Part shown: in pieces, positions 1 to 13,053 of the stretch | Position numbering within the stretch: position 1 is the first letter of the stretch | Layout: the number at the start of each line of letters is the position of its first letter | DNA from: Faecalibacterium langellae | GTDB lineage: Bacteria > Bacillota > Clostridia > Oscillospirales > Ruminococcaceae | Direction of reading: 5' to 3' | DNA length: 64,000 nucleotides | Assembly: GCF_002549775.1 (NCBI RefSeq) | Contig: NZ_NMTR01000021.1 | Coordinates: 921,400-985,399, forward strand | Program-made: the position numbers and the translations under genes | The notes under the pieces: model-generated | The model's input: only the letters and a program-made list of their open reading frames with translations | Told to the model about the DNA's origin: nothing | The model's database searches: none

Positions 1-46
1 CCCACAGAGCGGCTCATAGTTTTATTTCAGAAAGGGAGTCCTGCGC

Positions 47-3619
<3,573 letters not shown>

Positions 3620-3751
3620 GAAACGAACCCTTTCTTAATCTCTAGTTGTCTCGATGATACAGGCGGCTTTTCTTTTCTCAGATCACAGCGTCCTCTCCCC
3701 TGCCGCAGCACGCGGGACAGGGGCAGAAAGACCTGTGTTTATTCATCTGGA

Positions 3752-6700
3752 TCAGAAATCCACTTCGTCGGAAGAAGCCGGAGCCTCGGCACCGGAGTTA
3801 TCGTCCTCCAGCACGGAAGGATCATCGAAACCGGCATCGGCGTCCTTAATGTTGTAATCGTTGAGCAGCTCGCTCTCCTGCACGACGGTCTCAGTGCCGG
3901 CCACATCGCGCATGTCGAAGCCGGTCTCCTCGTCGTCGAAGTTCTGGCGCATGTCGATCTCGTTGCCGTCCTTGTCCTGGACCACGACGTCCAGACCCAG
4001 GGACTGCAGCTCCTTCAGCATGACGCGGAAGGACTCGGGGATGCCGGGCTGCGGGATGGGCTCGCCCTTGACGATGGCCTCGTAGGTCTTGACACGGCCC
4101 TCGACGTCATCGGACTTGACGGTCAGGATCTCCTGCAGGGTGTAAGCAGCACCGTAAGCTTCCAGTGCCCAGACTTCCATTTCGCCGAAGCGCTGGCCGC
4201 CGAACTGGGCCTTGCCGCCCAGAGGCTGCTGGGTGACCAGAGAGTAGGGGCCGGTGGAACGTGCATGGATCTTATCATCGACCAGGTGATGCAGCTTCAG
4301 GTAGTACATATAACCGACGGTAACGCGGTTGTCGAACTTCTCACCGGTACGGCCGTCGTAAACGGTGGTCTTGCCGTCGCGGTCCAGCTCGATCTTGGAG
4401 AAGTCGATGATGTGGCCCTTCTCGCCCATGATCTTGGGCAGCTTGGTGGGATAGGCAGGCGCATTCTCGCCGTGCCACATCTCGCGGGCGGTATCGAAGG
4501 TATCGCCGATATCGTTCTCACGGGCGGAGTCGAAGACGGGGGTCATGACCTTGATGCCGCATGCCTTGGCAGCGTAGCCCAGGTTGACTTCCAGCACCTG
4601 ACCGATGTTCATACGGGAAGGAACGCCCAGGGGGTTCAGCACGATATCCAGCGGGGTGCCGTCGGGCAGGTAGGGCATGTCCTCCTGCGGCAGAATGCGG
4701 GAAACGACACCCTTGTTGCCGTGACGGCCTGCCATCTTATCACCGACGCTGATCTTGCGCTTCTGGGCGATATAGCAGCGGACGACCTCGCGCACGCCGG
4801 GCTGCAGCTCGTCGCTGTTCTCCGGGGTGAACACCTTGACGTCCACGATGATGCCGTATGCGCCATGGGGCACACGCAGAGAGGTATCACGCACTTCGCG
4901 TGCCTTCTCGCCGAAGATGGCGCGCAGCAGGCGCTCCTCGGCGGTCAGCTCGGTTTCGCCCTTCGGGGTGACCTTGCCGACCAGGATATCACCGCTCTTG
5001 ACCTCGGCACCGATGCGGATGATGCCGCGCTCGTCCAGATCCTTCAGCGCATCCTCCGAAACGTTGGGGATGTCGCGGGTGATCTCCTCGGGTCCCAGCT
5101 TGGTGTCGCGGGACTCGGTCTCGTATTCTTCAATATGAATGGAGGTGTACACATCCTCGCGGACGATCTTCTCGTTCAGCAGGACGGCGTCCTCGTAGTT
5201 GTAGCCTTCCCAGGTCATGAAGCCGATCAGAGCGTTCTTGCCCAGAGAGATCTCGCCGTTGCGCATTGCAGGGCCGTCGGCCAGCACCTGACCGGCCTTG
5301 ACGGTCTCGCCCACTTCGACGATGGGGCGCTGGTTGATGCAGGTGCCTGCGTTGGAGCGGGCAAACTTGACCAGAGGATAATCCTCCAGCTCACCCTTGT
5401 TGTTGCGGACAACAACATGGTCGGCATCCATCTTCTCAACGATACCGTCGTTCTTGGCCAGAACAGCGGTGCCGGAGTCGGTAGCTGCCTTGTACTCCAT
5501 ACCGGTAGCCACGATGGGCTGCTGGGTGACCATCAGAGGCACTGCCTGGCGCTGCATGTTGGAACCCATCAGAGCACGGTTACAGTCATCGTTCTCCAGG
5601 AAGGGGATGCAGGCGGTAGCGACAGAGACCATCATTCGCGGAGAAACGTCCATGTAATCGACTTTCTCTGCGTCGATTTCCAGGATCTCGTCGCGGCGGC
5701 GGGCAGAAACGCGGGGACGGATGAAGTGCTTGCCTTCGTCCAGCGGCTCGTTGGCCTGTGCGACGACGTATTCATCCTCGACATCTGCGGTCATATATTC
5801 GACCTCGTCGGTAACGACCTGGTCGATCAGACGGCCGTTCTCGTCGTAGGTCTTCTTCACCTTGCGGTACGGAGCTTCCACGAAGCCGTACTCGTTGATC
5901 TTGGCGTAAGATGCCAGATAGGAGATCAGACCGATGTTGGGGCCTTCAGGAGTCTCGATGGGGCACATACGGCCGTAGTGGCTGTAGTGAACGTCGCGGA
6001 CCTCGAAACCTGCGCGGTCACGGCTCAGACCGCCGGGGCCCAGAGCAGACAGACGGCGCTTGTGGGTCAACTCCGCCAGGGGGTTGTTCTGGTCCATGAA
6101 CTGGGACAGCGGAGAAGAACCGAAGAACTCCTTGATGGCAGCCACCACAGGGCGGATGTTGATCAGGGCCTGCGGAGTGATGACGCTCTGGTCCTGGCTC
6201 TGCAGGGTCATGCGCTCACGGATGACGCGCTCCATGCGGGAGAAGCCGATGCGGAACTGGTTCTGCAGCAGCTCACCGACGCTGCGGATGCGGCGGTTGC
6301 CCAGGTGGTCGATATCATCGGTGGTGCCGATGCCGTGGCCCAGGCCGTTCAGGTAGTTGATGGAAGACAGGATGTCGGCGACGGTGACGGTGCGGCCGAT
6401 CAGCTGGTCGTGGTTGCGGCGCAGCATTTCCTTCTGTTCTTCCACGTCCGAGGTGGTGTCCAGGATCTTCTTGATCTCGTCGAAGGAGCAGCGCTCGTTG
6501 ATGCCACACTCCTTCACGTCGAAGGAGAAGAAGCCCTGTGCATCCACACAGCCATTGGTGATGACCTTGACCTTCTTGGCCTCCTCCTTCAGAGAATCCT
6601 CGATCTTCAGCACGACCAGATTCACACCGGCGTTGTCCGCCTTCTCGGCCATCTCGCGGGTGATCTTGGCACCGGCCTCGATCAGCAGCTCGCCGGTCAG

Positions 6701-7594
6701 CGGAGCCACCACATTCTCAGCGGCCACATGGCCGGTGATGCGGCGGGCCAGAGACAGCTTCTTGTTCATCTTGTAGCGGCCGAAACGAGACAGGTCGTAA
6801 CGGTGCGGGTCGAAGAACAGCATGTTGATCTGGCTGGTAGCGGACTCCACCGTGGGAGGCTCGCCCGGGCGCAGCTTGCGGTAAACTTCCAGCAGGCCTT
6901 CGTCCTGGTTCTTGGTGGTATCCTTCTCCAGGGTGGCGAGGATGCGCTCGTCGTCGCCGAAGAAGTTCAGGATGTCCTCGTTGGTGGAAAGGCCCAGTGC
7001 ACGGCACAACACGGTGACGGGCAGCTTGCGGTTCTTATCAATGCGGACATAGAACACGTTGGAAGCATCGGTCTCGTACTCCAGCCATGCACCGCGGTTG
7101 GGGTTCATGGTGGCGCTGTACAGGTCGTTACCCACCTTATCCTTGGCATCGCCGTAGAAAACGCCGGGAGAACGGACCAGCTGGCTGACGATGGCGCGCT
7201 CTGCACCGTTGATCACAAAGGTGCCGGCATCGGTCATCAGCGGGAAATCGCCCATGAAGATCTCCTGATCCTTCACCTCACCGGTCTCCTTGTTCAGCAG
7301 ACGGGCGGTGACGCGCAGGGGAGCCGCATAGGTCACGTCGCGCTCTTTGCACTCCTTGATGCTGTACTTCGGCTCCTTGTCCAGGCGGAAGTCCACAAAG
7401 CTCAGTGCCAGATTGCCGGTGTAGTCCTCAATGGTGCCGATGTCGTGGAAGACCTCTTTCAGGCCTTCGTCCAGGAACCACTGATACGAGTTCTTCTGAA
7501 CCTCGATCAGGTTCGGCATACTGATGACTTCGTCGATGTGGGAGAAGCTCATGCGCTCGGTTTTGCCGAGCTTGACGGGCTTGACTTTCATCAT
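3752..7594 (-). CDS. rpoB: DNA-directed RNA polymerase subunit beta
   Basis: This is the beta subunit of RNA polymerase, about 1280 residues, and with beta' it forms the catalytic core. The rifampicin-pocket region is intact and has the sensitive-type sequence ([19 protein letters not shown], then a [22 protein letters not shown] stretch). The C-terminal half carries the usual GNKG and [14 protein letters not shown] motifs. I place the start at the ATG at 7594. An upstream in-frame GTG at 7606 overlaps the ribosome-binding site TAAGGAG, so it is unlikely. The gene is transcribed from a strong promoter at 7790-7818 through a leader of roughly 190 nt. No L10/L7-L12 genes precede it; rpoD does, separated by a terminator. 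Confidence 0.99.
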   Translation of the reverse strand: MMKVKPVKLGKTERMSFSHIDEVISMPNLIEVQKNSYQWFLDEGLKEVFHDIGTIEDYTGNLALSFVDFRLDKEPKYSIKECKERDVTYAAPLRVTARLLNKETGEVKDQEIFMGDFPLMTDAGTFVINGAERAIVSQLVRSPGVFYGDAKDKVGNDLYSATMNPNRGAWLEYETDASNVFYVRIDKNRKLPVTVLCRALGLSTNEDILNFFGDDERILATLEKDTTKNQDEGLLEVYRKLRPGEPPTVESATSQINMLFFDPHRYDLSRFGRYKMNKKLSLARRITGHVAAENVVAPLTGELLIEAGAKITREMAEKADNAGVNLVVLKIEDSLKEEAKKVKVITNGCVDAQGFFSFDVKECGINERCSFDEIKKILDTTSDVEEQKEMLRRNHDQLIGRTVTVADILSSINYLNGLGHGIGTTDDIDHLGNRRIRSVGELLQNQFRIGFSRMERVIRERMTLQSQDQSVITPQALINIRPVVAAIKEFFGSSPLSQFMDQNNPLAELTHKRRLSALGPGGLSRDRAGFEVRDVHYSHYGRMCPIETPEGPNIGLISYLASYAKINEYGFVEAPYRKVKKTYDENGRLIDQVVTDEVEYMTADVEDEYVVAQANEPLDEGKHFIRPRVSARRRDEILEIDAEKVDYMDVSPRMMVSVATACIPFLENDDCNRALMGSNMQRQAVPLMVTQQPIVATGMEYKAATDSGTAVLAKNDGIVEKMDADHVVVRNNKGELEDYPLVKFARSNAGTCINQRPIVEVGETVKAGQVLADGPAMRNGEISLGKNALIGFMTWEGYNYEDAVLLNEKIVREDVYTSIHIEEYETESRDTKLGPEEITRDIPNVSEDALKDLDERGIIRIGAEVKSGDILVGKVTPKGETELTAEERLLRAIFGEKAREVRDTSLRVPHGAYGIIVDVKVFTPENSDELQPGVREVVRCYIAQKRKISVGDKMAGRHGNKGVVSRILPQEDMPYLPDGTPLDIVLNPLGVPSRMNIGQVLEVNLGYAAKACGIKVMTPVFDSARENDIGDTFDTAREMWHGENAPAYPTKLPKIMGEKGHIIDFSKIELDRDGKTTVYDGRTGEKFDNRVTVGYMYYLKLHHLVDDKIHARSTGPYSLVTQQPLGGKAQFGGQRFGEMEVWALEAYGAAYTLQEILTVKSDDVEGRVKTYEAIVKGEPIPQPGIPESFRVMLKELQSLGLDVVVQDKDGNEIDMRQNFDDEETGFDMRDVAGTETVVQESELLNDYNIKDADAGFDDPSVLEDDNSGAEAPASSDEVDF

Positions 7595-7789
7595 AAAATC
7601 AACCACTCCTTACTTTTATACTCTACGGGATGTCGTATACACGGGTCAAATTTGAGCAGACACACATAATTCGACCCGCGTCGAAGGGAGCGTTTCGGCG
7701 TTTTTCACAAACTTTCCGGTTTGACCCTTCCAGCTGCCGCCTGCGTACTCCCCTTTTTGGCGCACTAGTCCATTATGTGATACTAATGC

Positions 7790-7818
7790 AGTATACACCC
7801 TAAAAGTCTTGCTGTCAA
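7790..7818 (-). promoter_or_regulatory. rpoBC promoter with UP-like element
   Basis: Read on the minus strand, a perfect -35 TTGACA (7813-7818) is followed by a 17-bp spacer and -10 TATACT (7790-7795). Upstream of the -35 is an A/T-rich block containing AAAATAAATTTATTTT, positioned like an alpha-CTD UP element. Transcription should start near 7783. Confidence 0.88.
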
Positions 7819-8060
7819 GCCATTTTTCAGATTTTCACCAAAATAAATTTATTTTTCCGTTCATTTTCGCACGCCCGGAAGCGTGTAGTATATTGCTGTT
7901 TTAGGGCTTGATTTTTTTATTTTGCACGTTCCTGTTCATAATCGCCTTGTGCAATTTGTCTATCTTTGCTCTTGTGTTTTGGAGTATGACTTTTCTGCCG
8001 GCATCCACAGCCCGCAGGCCGGATATGCCGTTGTCCCCTACAGCCCCTTCTCGTGAAAAA

Positions 8061-8096
8061 GCAGCTCAGAAAAGCCCGCAGGCTTTTCTGAGCTGC
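8061..8096 (-). terminator. rpoD operon terminator
   Basis: A perfect 16-bp stem (GCAGCTCAGAAAAGCC and its complement) has a 4-nt loop and, on the minus strand, is followed by CTTTTTC. It lies 65 nt after the rpoD stop and separates rpoD transcription from rpoB. Confidence 0.88.
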
Positions 8097-8160
8097 AAAT
8101 ATAAAAAATAAATTTTCCGCTATTGATTGCCAGAGCGCACACGGCGGCAATTAAAATCGT

Positions 8161-9240
8161 TCACTCATCCAGATAATCCCGCAGGCGCTTTGCCCGGCTG
8201 GGGTGCCGCAGCTTGCGCAGGGCCTTTGCTTCGATCTGCCGCACCCGCTCCCGCGTCACGTTGAACTCCTTCCCCAGTTCTTCCAGCGTGCGGGCGCGGC
8301 CGTCTTCCAGCCCGAACCGCAGGGTGATGACCCGCTCCTCCCGGGGCGTCAGGCTCTTGAGCACGTTCAGCAGTTCCCGGCGCAGCAGCTGCCGCCCGGC
8401 TTCGTCCACCGGGACGCCTGCTTCCTCATCCTGGATGAAGTCCTCCAGATGGGCGTCTTCTTCCTCGCCCACCGGTGTTTCCAGACTGATGGGGTCCTGC
8501 GCCAGCTGCAGCAGCTCCCGGATGCGGTCCGGCTCCATCTCCAGCTGCACGGCGATTTCCTCTGCGGTGGGCTCCCTGCCGTTTTTGCGCAGCAGCTCAC
8601 CCGCCGCCTTTTTCACCCGGTTGATGCTCTCCACCAGATGCACCGGGATGCGGATGGTCCTGCCCTGATCCGCGATGGCCCGGGTGATGGCCTGCCGGAT
8701 CCACCAGGTGGCATAGGTGGAGAACTTGAAGCCGCGCTCCGGCTCAAACTTCTCCGCTGCCTTCATCAGGCCGAGGTTCCCCTCCTGGATGAGGTCCAGG
8801 AACGGCAGTCCCCGGCCCACATAGCGCTTTGCCACCGACACCACCAGCCGCAGGTTCGCCTCGCTCAGGGCGCGGCGGGCCTGTTCGTCCCCGGCCTGCG
8901 CGGCTCGGGCAAGGTCGGCTTCCTGCTCCGCCGTCAGCAGCGGCACCCGGCCGATCTCCTTCAAATAGGTCTTCACCGGGTCGTCCAGCGCCACGCCCTC
9001 GGCCGAAAGCTCGTGCTCCAGCTTGCCGATCTGCCCCTCGTCCAGCGGCAGCAGCTCGTCGTCGGCTTCCGCCAGATGCACGCCCCGGGCCTCCAGCGCG
9101 GTGTACAGTTCGTCCAGCTGCGCCACGTCAAAGTCCCGTTCGTCCATGGCACGGCTGAGCTGCTCCGGCGTCACGGTGTGCCGCCGGGCGTGCGCCGCCA
9201 GCTCCCGGGCCAGTTCTTCTGTCTGCGACAATTTCTGCAT
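8161..9240 (-). CDS. rpoD: RNA polymerase primary sigma factor (sigma-70/SigA)
   Basis: This is the housekeeping sigma factor, 359 residues, like other Gram-positive SigA proteins. A region 1.1-like N-terminal domain spans about residues 1-70. Region 1.2 begins at [12 protein letters not shown]. Region 2 carries the core- and -10-binding signature ([19 protein letters not shown], then [12 protein letters not shown]). Region 4.2 has the -35-reading helix-turn-helix ([20 protein letters not shown]). The ATG follows AAAGGAGCAGGG. It lies 49 nt downstream of dnaG and is the last gene of a dgt-dnaG-rpoD unit, a variant of the macromolecular-synthesis operon. Confidence 0.98.
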   Translation of the reverse strand: MQKLSQTEELARELAAHARRHTVTPEQLSRAMDERDFDVAQLDELYTALEARGVHLAEADDELLPLDEGQIGKLEHELSAEGVALDDPVKTYLKEIGRVPLLTAEQEADLARAAQAGDEQARRALSEANLRLVVSVAKRYVGRGLPFLDLIQEGNLGLMKAAEKFEPERGFKFSTYATWWIRQAITRAIADQGRTIRIPVHLVESINRVKKAAGELLRKNGREPTAEEIAVQLEMEPDRIRELLQLAQDPISLETPVGEEEDAHLEDFIQDEEAGVPVDEAGRQLLRRELLNVLKSLTPREERVITLRFGLEDGRARTLEELGKEFNVTRERVRQIEAKALRKLRHPSRAKRLRDYLDE

Positions 9241-9289
9241 GATCCCTGCTCCTTTCCTCTCCTGCTCCAGCCGGAGGGGAAAGCCGGGA

Positions 9290-11065
9290 TCATTCTTCTT
9301 GCGGCAGATTTCCCTGCTTTTTTTCGCGCATCGACTGGATAAAATCGTTCAGCTGTTCGTCGGACATTTCCGCCGCCTTCTGGGCCAGGGGCATCCCCCG
9401 GGCAATGCGGTCCAGATACAGCCGGATATCATCCGGCGTGCAGTTCACGTCGCTGTATTGTGCCGCAAGGTGGCTCAATTCATTCAAGGCTTCCTCGCTG
9501 ACAAAGGCGTGCAGGGTGGTCAGGCTGATCTCGATGCCCTCCTGCCTGCAGCGAAGCATGGCCTCGTAAAGTTCTTTCTGCTGCGGCTGGATGAACCGTT
9601 CCGCAGGCAGCTGGTCCTTGACCAGGTCCAGATAGTGCGGCTCCCGCAAAATGGCCGCCAGCAGCCGCTGCTGCGCGCTGGCAATGCCCAGCGCCTTGCC
9701 CCCGCCCACACTGTAGGGCAGTTTGATCTGGTCCATCTCGCCGGAGCGCAGCACCGCGTTGTTTTTCTCCCACCGGCGCTTGCTGCCCGCCTTTTTCACG
9801 GCGGCGGCCAGCTGGGTCATGATCGCCGTTTTCGAGATGTTGGTCTCCTCGGCCAGACGGCCCGCATACACCTCCTGCTCGGTGGGGCTGGAACGCTCGG
9901 CCAGCATGTCCACGGCGTCCTTCACATATTCCAGCCGCTGGGCATCCTGCGCCAGATCATATTTGTCCCGCAGGCGTTTGAGCCGGAAATCCAGCGCGTT
10001 GCCCACGCCGTCCAGCAAAGCCTTGAAGCGCTCAGCTCCATACTTTTTGATGTACTCGTCCGGGTCCTTCGCGCCGGGGATCTGCAACACGCCCACCTTC
10101 ACCGGGCTGTTGCGGAACATCTCCAGCGAGCGCAGGGTGGCCTTCTGGCCCGCTTCATCCGAGTCGTAGCTCAGGATGACTTCGTCCGCATACTCGCTGA
10201 TGAGCCGCACCTGATCCGGCGTCAGGGCCGTGCCGCAGGCGCACACCGCCGTGTCGATGCCCGCCTGGTGCATGCTGATGACATCCATGTAGCCCTCGCA
10301 CAGCACGAACCGCCGGGACGCGCTGCGCTTTGCGATCTGCAGCGCAAACACCGTCCCGGATTTGTGGTACACCAGCGTTTCCGGGCTGTTGACGTACTTC
10401 GGCTTGGAGTCGTCCATCACGCGGCCGCCAAACGCGATGATGTTGCCGCGCAGGTCAAAGATGGGGGTCATCACCCGCCGCCAGAACAGGCAGTAGACGC
10501 GGCCGGACTGGCTGCGCTTGAACAGGCCGCTGGCGTCCAGCTCCTGCCGGTTGTAGCCCTTGTCGCGCAGGTACTGGTACAGCGCCTGGCCGTCGTCGGG
10601 CGCATAGCCCAGCCCGAACCGGACGATGGTCTTGTCGTCCAGCCCGCGGCGCCGCCAGTAGGCCCGGGCCTGCCGGGCTTCCTCCACGGTGGAGTTCAGG
10701 CAGGCGTGGAAGAAGCGGGCCGCTTCCTTGTTCATGGAGAGGATGCGGCTGCGCATCCGGCCGGTCTTGTCGTCGTCCTGGGGTTCCGGCATTCCGGCCC
10801 GGGCCGCCAGCATCTTGACGGCTTCCGTGTAGTCGATGCTGTTGATCTTGCGCACAAAGCCGATGGCATCGCCGCCTGCGCCGCAGCCAAAGCAGTAAAA
10901 GCTCTGGGTGTCCGGGTAGACGTAGAACGAGGGCGTTTTCTCGCTGTGGAACGGGCACAGCCCGCCGTACAGCCGCCCCTTACGCTTGAGCTGCACATAG
11001 CTGCCCACCAGCTCCACGATGTCGGTGCGGCGGGTCAGTTCTTCAATGTATTCGTGTGGGATCAT
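9290..11065 (-). CDS. dnaG: DNA primase
   Basis: The primase makes RNA primers for lagging-strand synthesis at the replication fork; length is 591 residues. The N-terminal CHC2 zinc ribbon is visible with Cys37, His40, Cys58 and Cys61. The TOPRIM catalytic core follows ([15 protein letters not shown], then a [11 protein letters not shown] acidic motif). The C-terminal third should bind the DnaB helicase. The gene starts 26 nt after the dGTPase gene and is followed by rpoD after 49 nt, so the three are very probably one operon linking nucleotide pools, replication and transcription. Confidence 0.98.
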   Translation of the reverse strand: MIPHEYIEELTRRTDIVELVGSYVQLKRKGRLYGGLCPFHSEKTPSFYVYPDTQSFYCFGCGAGGDAIGFVRKINSIDYTEAVKMLAARAGMPEPQDDDKTGRMRSRILSMNKEAARFFHACLNSTVEEARQARAYWRRRGLDDKTIVRFGLGYAPDDGQALYQYLRDKGYNRQELDASGLFKRSQSGRVYCLFWRRVMTPIFDLRGNIIAFGGRVMDDSKPKYVNSPETLVYHKSGTVFALQIAKRSASRRFVLCEGYMDVISMHQAGIDTAVCACGTALTPDQVRLISEYADEVILSYDSDEAGQKATLRSLEMFRNSPVKVGVLQIPGAKDPDEYIKKYGAERFKALLDGVGNALDFRLKRLRDKYDLAQDAQRLEYVKDAVDMLAERSSPTEQEVYAGRLAEETNISKTAIMTQLAAAVKKAGSKRRWEKNNAVLRSGEMDQIKLPYSVGGGKALGIASAQQRLLAAILREPHYLDLVKDQLPAERFIQPQQKELYEAMLRCRQEGIEISLTTLHAFVSEEALNELSHLAAQYSDVNCTPDDIRLYLDRIARGMPLAQKAAEMSDEQLNDFIQSMREKKQGNLPQEE

Positions 11066-11091
11066 GGATCTTTCAAACGACCTTTCCTATT

Positions 11092-12090
11092 TTACAGGAC
11101 ATGCCACTTCTGCGGCACAAAAAGCTGTTCAAAGGTGCGGATGGCAAATTCGTCGCTCATGCCGCTGATATAATCGGTGACGGCGCGCTCCCGGCCCTCT
11201 TGGTACGCCAGCTGAACGTAGAAGTTGGACATCCGGTCGATGTGGTTCAGGTAGTAATCGTACAGCTCCCCGATCACCTTATCCACCTTCTGCTCCTCCC
11301 GCTTTGCGGTCTTGTCCACATACACGGTAGCGTACATGAAATCCCGCAGGGCCAGGAAGGCTTCGTTCTCCTCCGCGCCCACCTTCACATCCCTGTCGCT
11401 GTTTTTCAGGATGCTGTTGATCATGGTGGTGATGCGGGCAGATTTCGTCTGGCCCAGCACGGCCGTGCAGTCCTTTGGCAGGATCGCCGGGTCCAGCACA
11501 CCGGCACGCACCGCGTCCTCGATGTCGTGGTTGACGTAGGCGATCTGGTCTGCCATGCGCACGATGCGCCCTTCCGGGGTAGCCGCCCAGGTGCCCTTGG
11601 TGTGGGTCACGATGCCGTTGCGCACCTCCCAGGTCAGGTTGAGGCCCTCGCCTTCCTTTTCCAGCTTGTCCACCACCCGCAGGCTTTGCATGTAGTGCTT
11701 GAAGCCGCCCGGGCACAGCTCGTTCAGGGCCCGCTCGCCCGCGTGGCCGAAGGGCGTGTGGCCCAGATCGTGGGCCAGGCTGATGGCCTCGGTCAGGTCT
11801 TCGTTCAGCCGCAGCGCCCGGGCAATGGTACGGGCGATCTGCGAAACTTCCAGCGTGTGGGTGAGCCGGGTGCGGTAAAGGTCGCCTTCCGGCGAGAGGA
11901 ACACCTGCGTCTTCTGCTTGAGCCTGCGGAATGCCTTGCAGTGCAGCACCCGGTCGCGGTCCCGCTGGAACACAGGCCGGATAGGGTCCTGTTCCTCCGG
12001 CACCGCACGGCCCCGGCTGGCGTCGCTGAAGGTCGCCCAGTCCGCAAAGGTCAGGTGTTCGATCTCCTCGGTCCGCTGTCGTACATTCAT
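11092..12090 (-). CDS. dgt: dGTPase-like deoxynucleotide triphosphohydrolase (HD domain)
   Basis: This is an HD-superfamily enzyme, 332 residues, expected to hydrolyse dNTPs to the nucleoside and triphosphate. The metal-binding set is visible: His78 in RLTHTLE, His107-Asp108 in SLAHDLGHTPFGHAGE, and a later Asp in MADQIAYVNHD. The start is set at the ATG at 12090 because GGGAGGAA lies just upstream; the frame stays open a further 32 codons but without a better start signal. Substrate preference cannot be read from sequence, and many Firmicutes members act on several dNTPs. It is the first gene of the unit with dnaG and rpoD. Confidence 0.93.
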   Translation of the reverse strand: MNVRQRTEEIEHLTFADWATFSDASRGRAVPEEQDPIRPVFQRDRDRVLHCKAFRRLKQKTQVFLSPEGDLYRTRLTHTLEVSQIARTIARALRLNEDLTEAISLAHDLGHTPFGHAGERALNELCPGGFKHYMQSLRVVDKLEKEGEGLNLTWEVRNGIVTHTKGTWAATPEGRIVRMADQIAYVNHDIEDAVRAGVLDPAILPKDCTAVLGQTKSARITTMINSILKNSDRDVKVGAEENEAFLALRDFMYATVYVDKTAKREEQKVDKVIGELYDYYLNHIDRMSNFYVQLAYQEGRERAVTDYISGMSDEFAIRTFEQLFVPQKWHVL

Positions 12091-12253
12091 GCAGGTTCCT
12101 CCCTTCGTCCGCATTCCCCCCTTCCCTTCCGCGCAATTTCGGCACAGCCGATCCCAATTGCTGCGCCCGCGGCAATTGTAGCACATCCGGTCTGTCGAAG
12201 GGGGAAACAGTCTGTCGTTTCACAAAAAAATGCTTGCTTTTTCAGTTTGCCGC

Positions 12254-12874
12254 TCAGAACGGCGCATAGAACGGGTCCGACACCGTCACCTGTGCGCTGC
12301 CCCGGGTCAGCTCCCGCAGCTGTTCCAGCAGCGGGCCCTCGGTGTGCTCCGGCATCTGCCAGCACAGGGTCACCCGGTCGGTGAACTGCGGGGCCGCCTG
12401 CTTTGCGCCCGCTGCGTCGATCAGCAGCGAAGCACGCTCGTACAGCGAATAATCCACCGTGACCTGCAGCTCCACCACGCTGCGCACCGTGACCACCTCG
12501 GCATTTTCCAGTGCCCGGGCCGTGGCCGTGGTGTAGGCGCGCACAAGGCCGCCGGTGCCCAGCAGCACCCCGCCAAAGTAGCGGGTCACCACCACGATCA
12601 GGTCGGTCAGGCCGCTGTGCTGCAGCACCTCCAGCGCCGGGGTGCCTGCCGTCTTGGCCGGTTCGCCGTCATCGGAATAGCGCTCCCGGTTGCCCTCCCG
12701 CAGGCGGTAGGCATACACGTTGTGCCGCGCCGTGCGGTTGGCCGCGCGCACCTGCTCCAGGAACGCAACGGCAGCTTCCTCGCTGTCGGCAAACGAGAGC
12801 GACGCGATGAAGCGGCTCTTTTTCTCCTCATATTCTCCGGTGGCCGTGCCCCGGATGGTGCGGTAATCCTCCAC
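12254..12874 (-). CDS. YigZ/IMPACT family protein (UPF0029)
   Basis: This is a 206-residue member of the YigZ/IMPACT family. It carries the family's N-terminal hallmark (KKSRFIASL), a central DDGEPAKTAG motif and VTRYFGGVLLGTGGLVRAY. Bacterial members are small RNA- or nucleotide-binding-like two-domain proteins of uncertain function, with proposed links to translation. The start is a GTG at 12874, preceded by an ideal AGGAGG. It has its own promoter at 12905-12932. The next gene downstream, dgt, is 163 nt away. Confidence 0.9.
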   Translation of the reverse strand: MEDYRTIRGTATGEYEEKKSRFIASLSFADSEEAAVAFLEQVRAANRTARHNVYAYRLREGNRERYSDDGEPAKTAGTPALEVLQHSGLTDLIVVVTRYFGGVLLGTGGLVRAYTTATARALENAEVVTVRSVVELQVTVDYSLYERASLLIDAAGAKQAAPQFTDRVTLCWQMPEHTEGPLLEQLRELTRGSAQVTVSDPFYAPF

Positions 12875-12904
12875 AGTGGTTCCTCCTGCATCTTATTCAG
12901 AATA

Positions 12905-12932
12905 AGTATAACATAAATCACCATTTGTGCAA
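12905..12932 (-). promoter_or_regulatory. Promoter of the YigZ-family gene
   Basis: On the minus strand -35 TTGCAC (12927-12932) and -10 TATACT (12905-12910) are separated by 16 bp. The start codon lies about 25 nt after the expected transcription start. Confidence 0.7.
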
Positions 12933-12939
12933 GGCAAAT

Positions 12940-12987
12940 AACAGCCGGAAGGGGGCTATGCTTTCCCAGCTTCCCTTTCCGGCTGTT
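12940..12987 (-). terminator. Hairpin after the aconitase gene
   Basis: An 11-bp perfect stem (AACAGCCGGAA and its complement) encloses a loop of about 26 nt and ends in TT-ATTTG on the minus strand. The T-run is short, so termination may be partial. Confidence 0.6.
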
Positions 12988-13053
12988 TCTTCTCATTGCT
13001 TATTGCAGCGTATGATTTTCTCGGCGTCCGGCGCAGAAGCGTTTTGGAGCCGG

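Larger units (their letters stand above)
7595..8160 (-). other. rpoD-rpoB intergenic region and rpoB leader
   Basis: These 566 bases hold no convincing gene. From rpoD towards rpoB they contain the rpoD terminator (8061-8096), about 200 nt of mixed sequence, a short hairpin CACGC/GCGTG near 7870-7885, a perfect 16-bp AT palindrome AAAATAAATTTATTTT (7840-7855), the rpoB promoter, and the untranslated leader. The leader can fold a stem between GGGTCGAATT and AATTTGACCC just before the rpoB ribosome-binding site. I see no T-box or known riboswitch consensus. Two overlapping short reading frames here span the terminator and look spurious. Confidence 0.7.

Noticed and set aside
7908..8150. Two short overlapping frames between rpoD and rpoB
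   Set aside because: They run through the rpoD terminator hairpin, lack ribosome-binding sites and have unnatural composition.
9023..11173. A 716-codon plus-strand frame antisense to dnaG
   Set aside because: Same codon-bias effect; no family motif, and dnaG on the other strand is certain.
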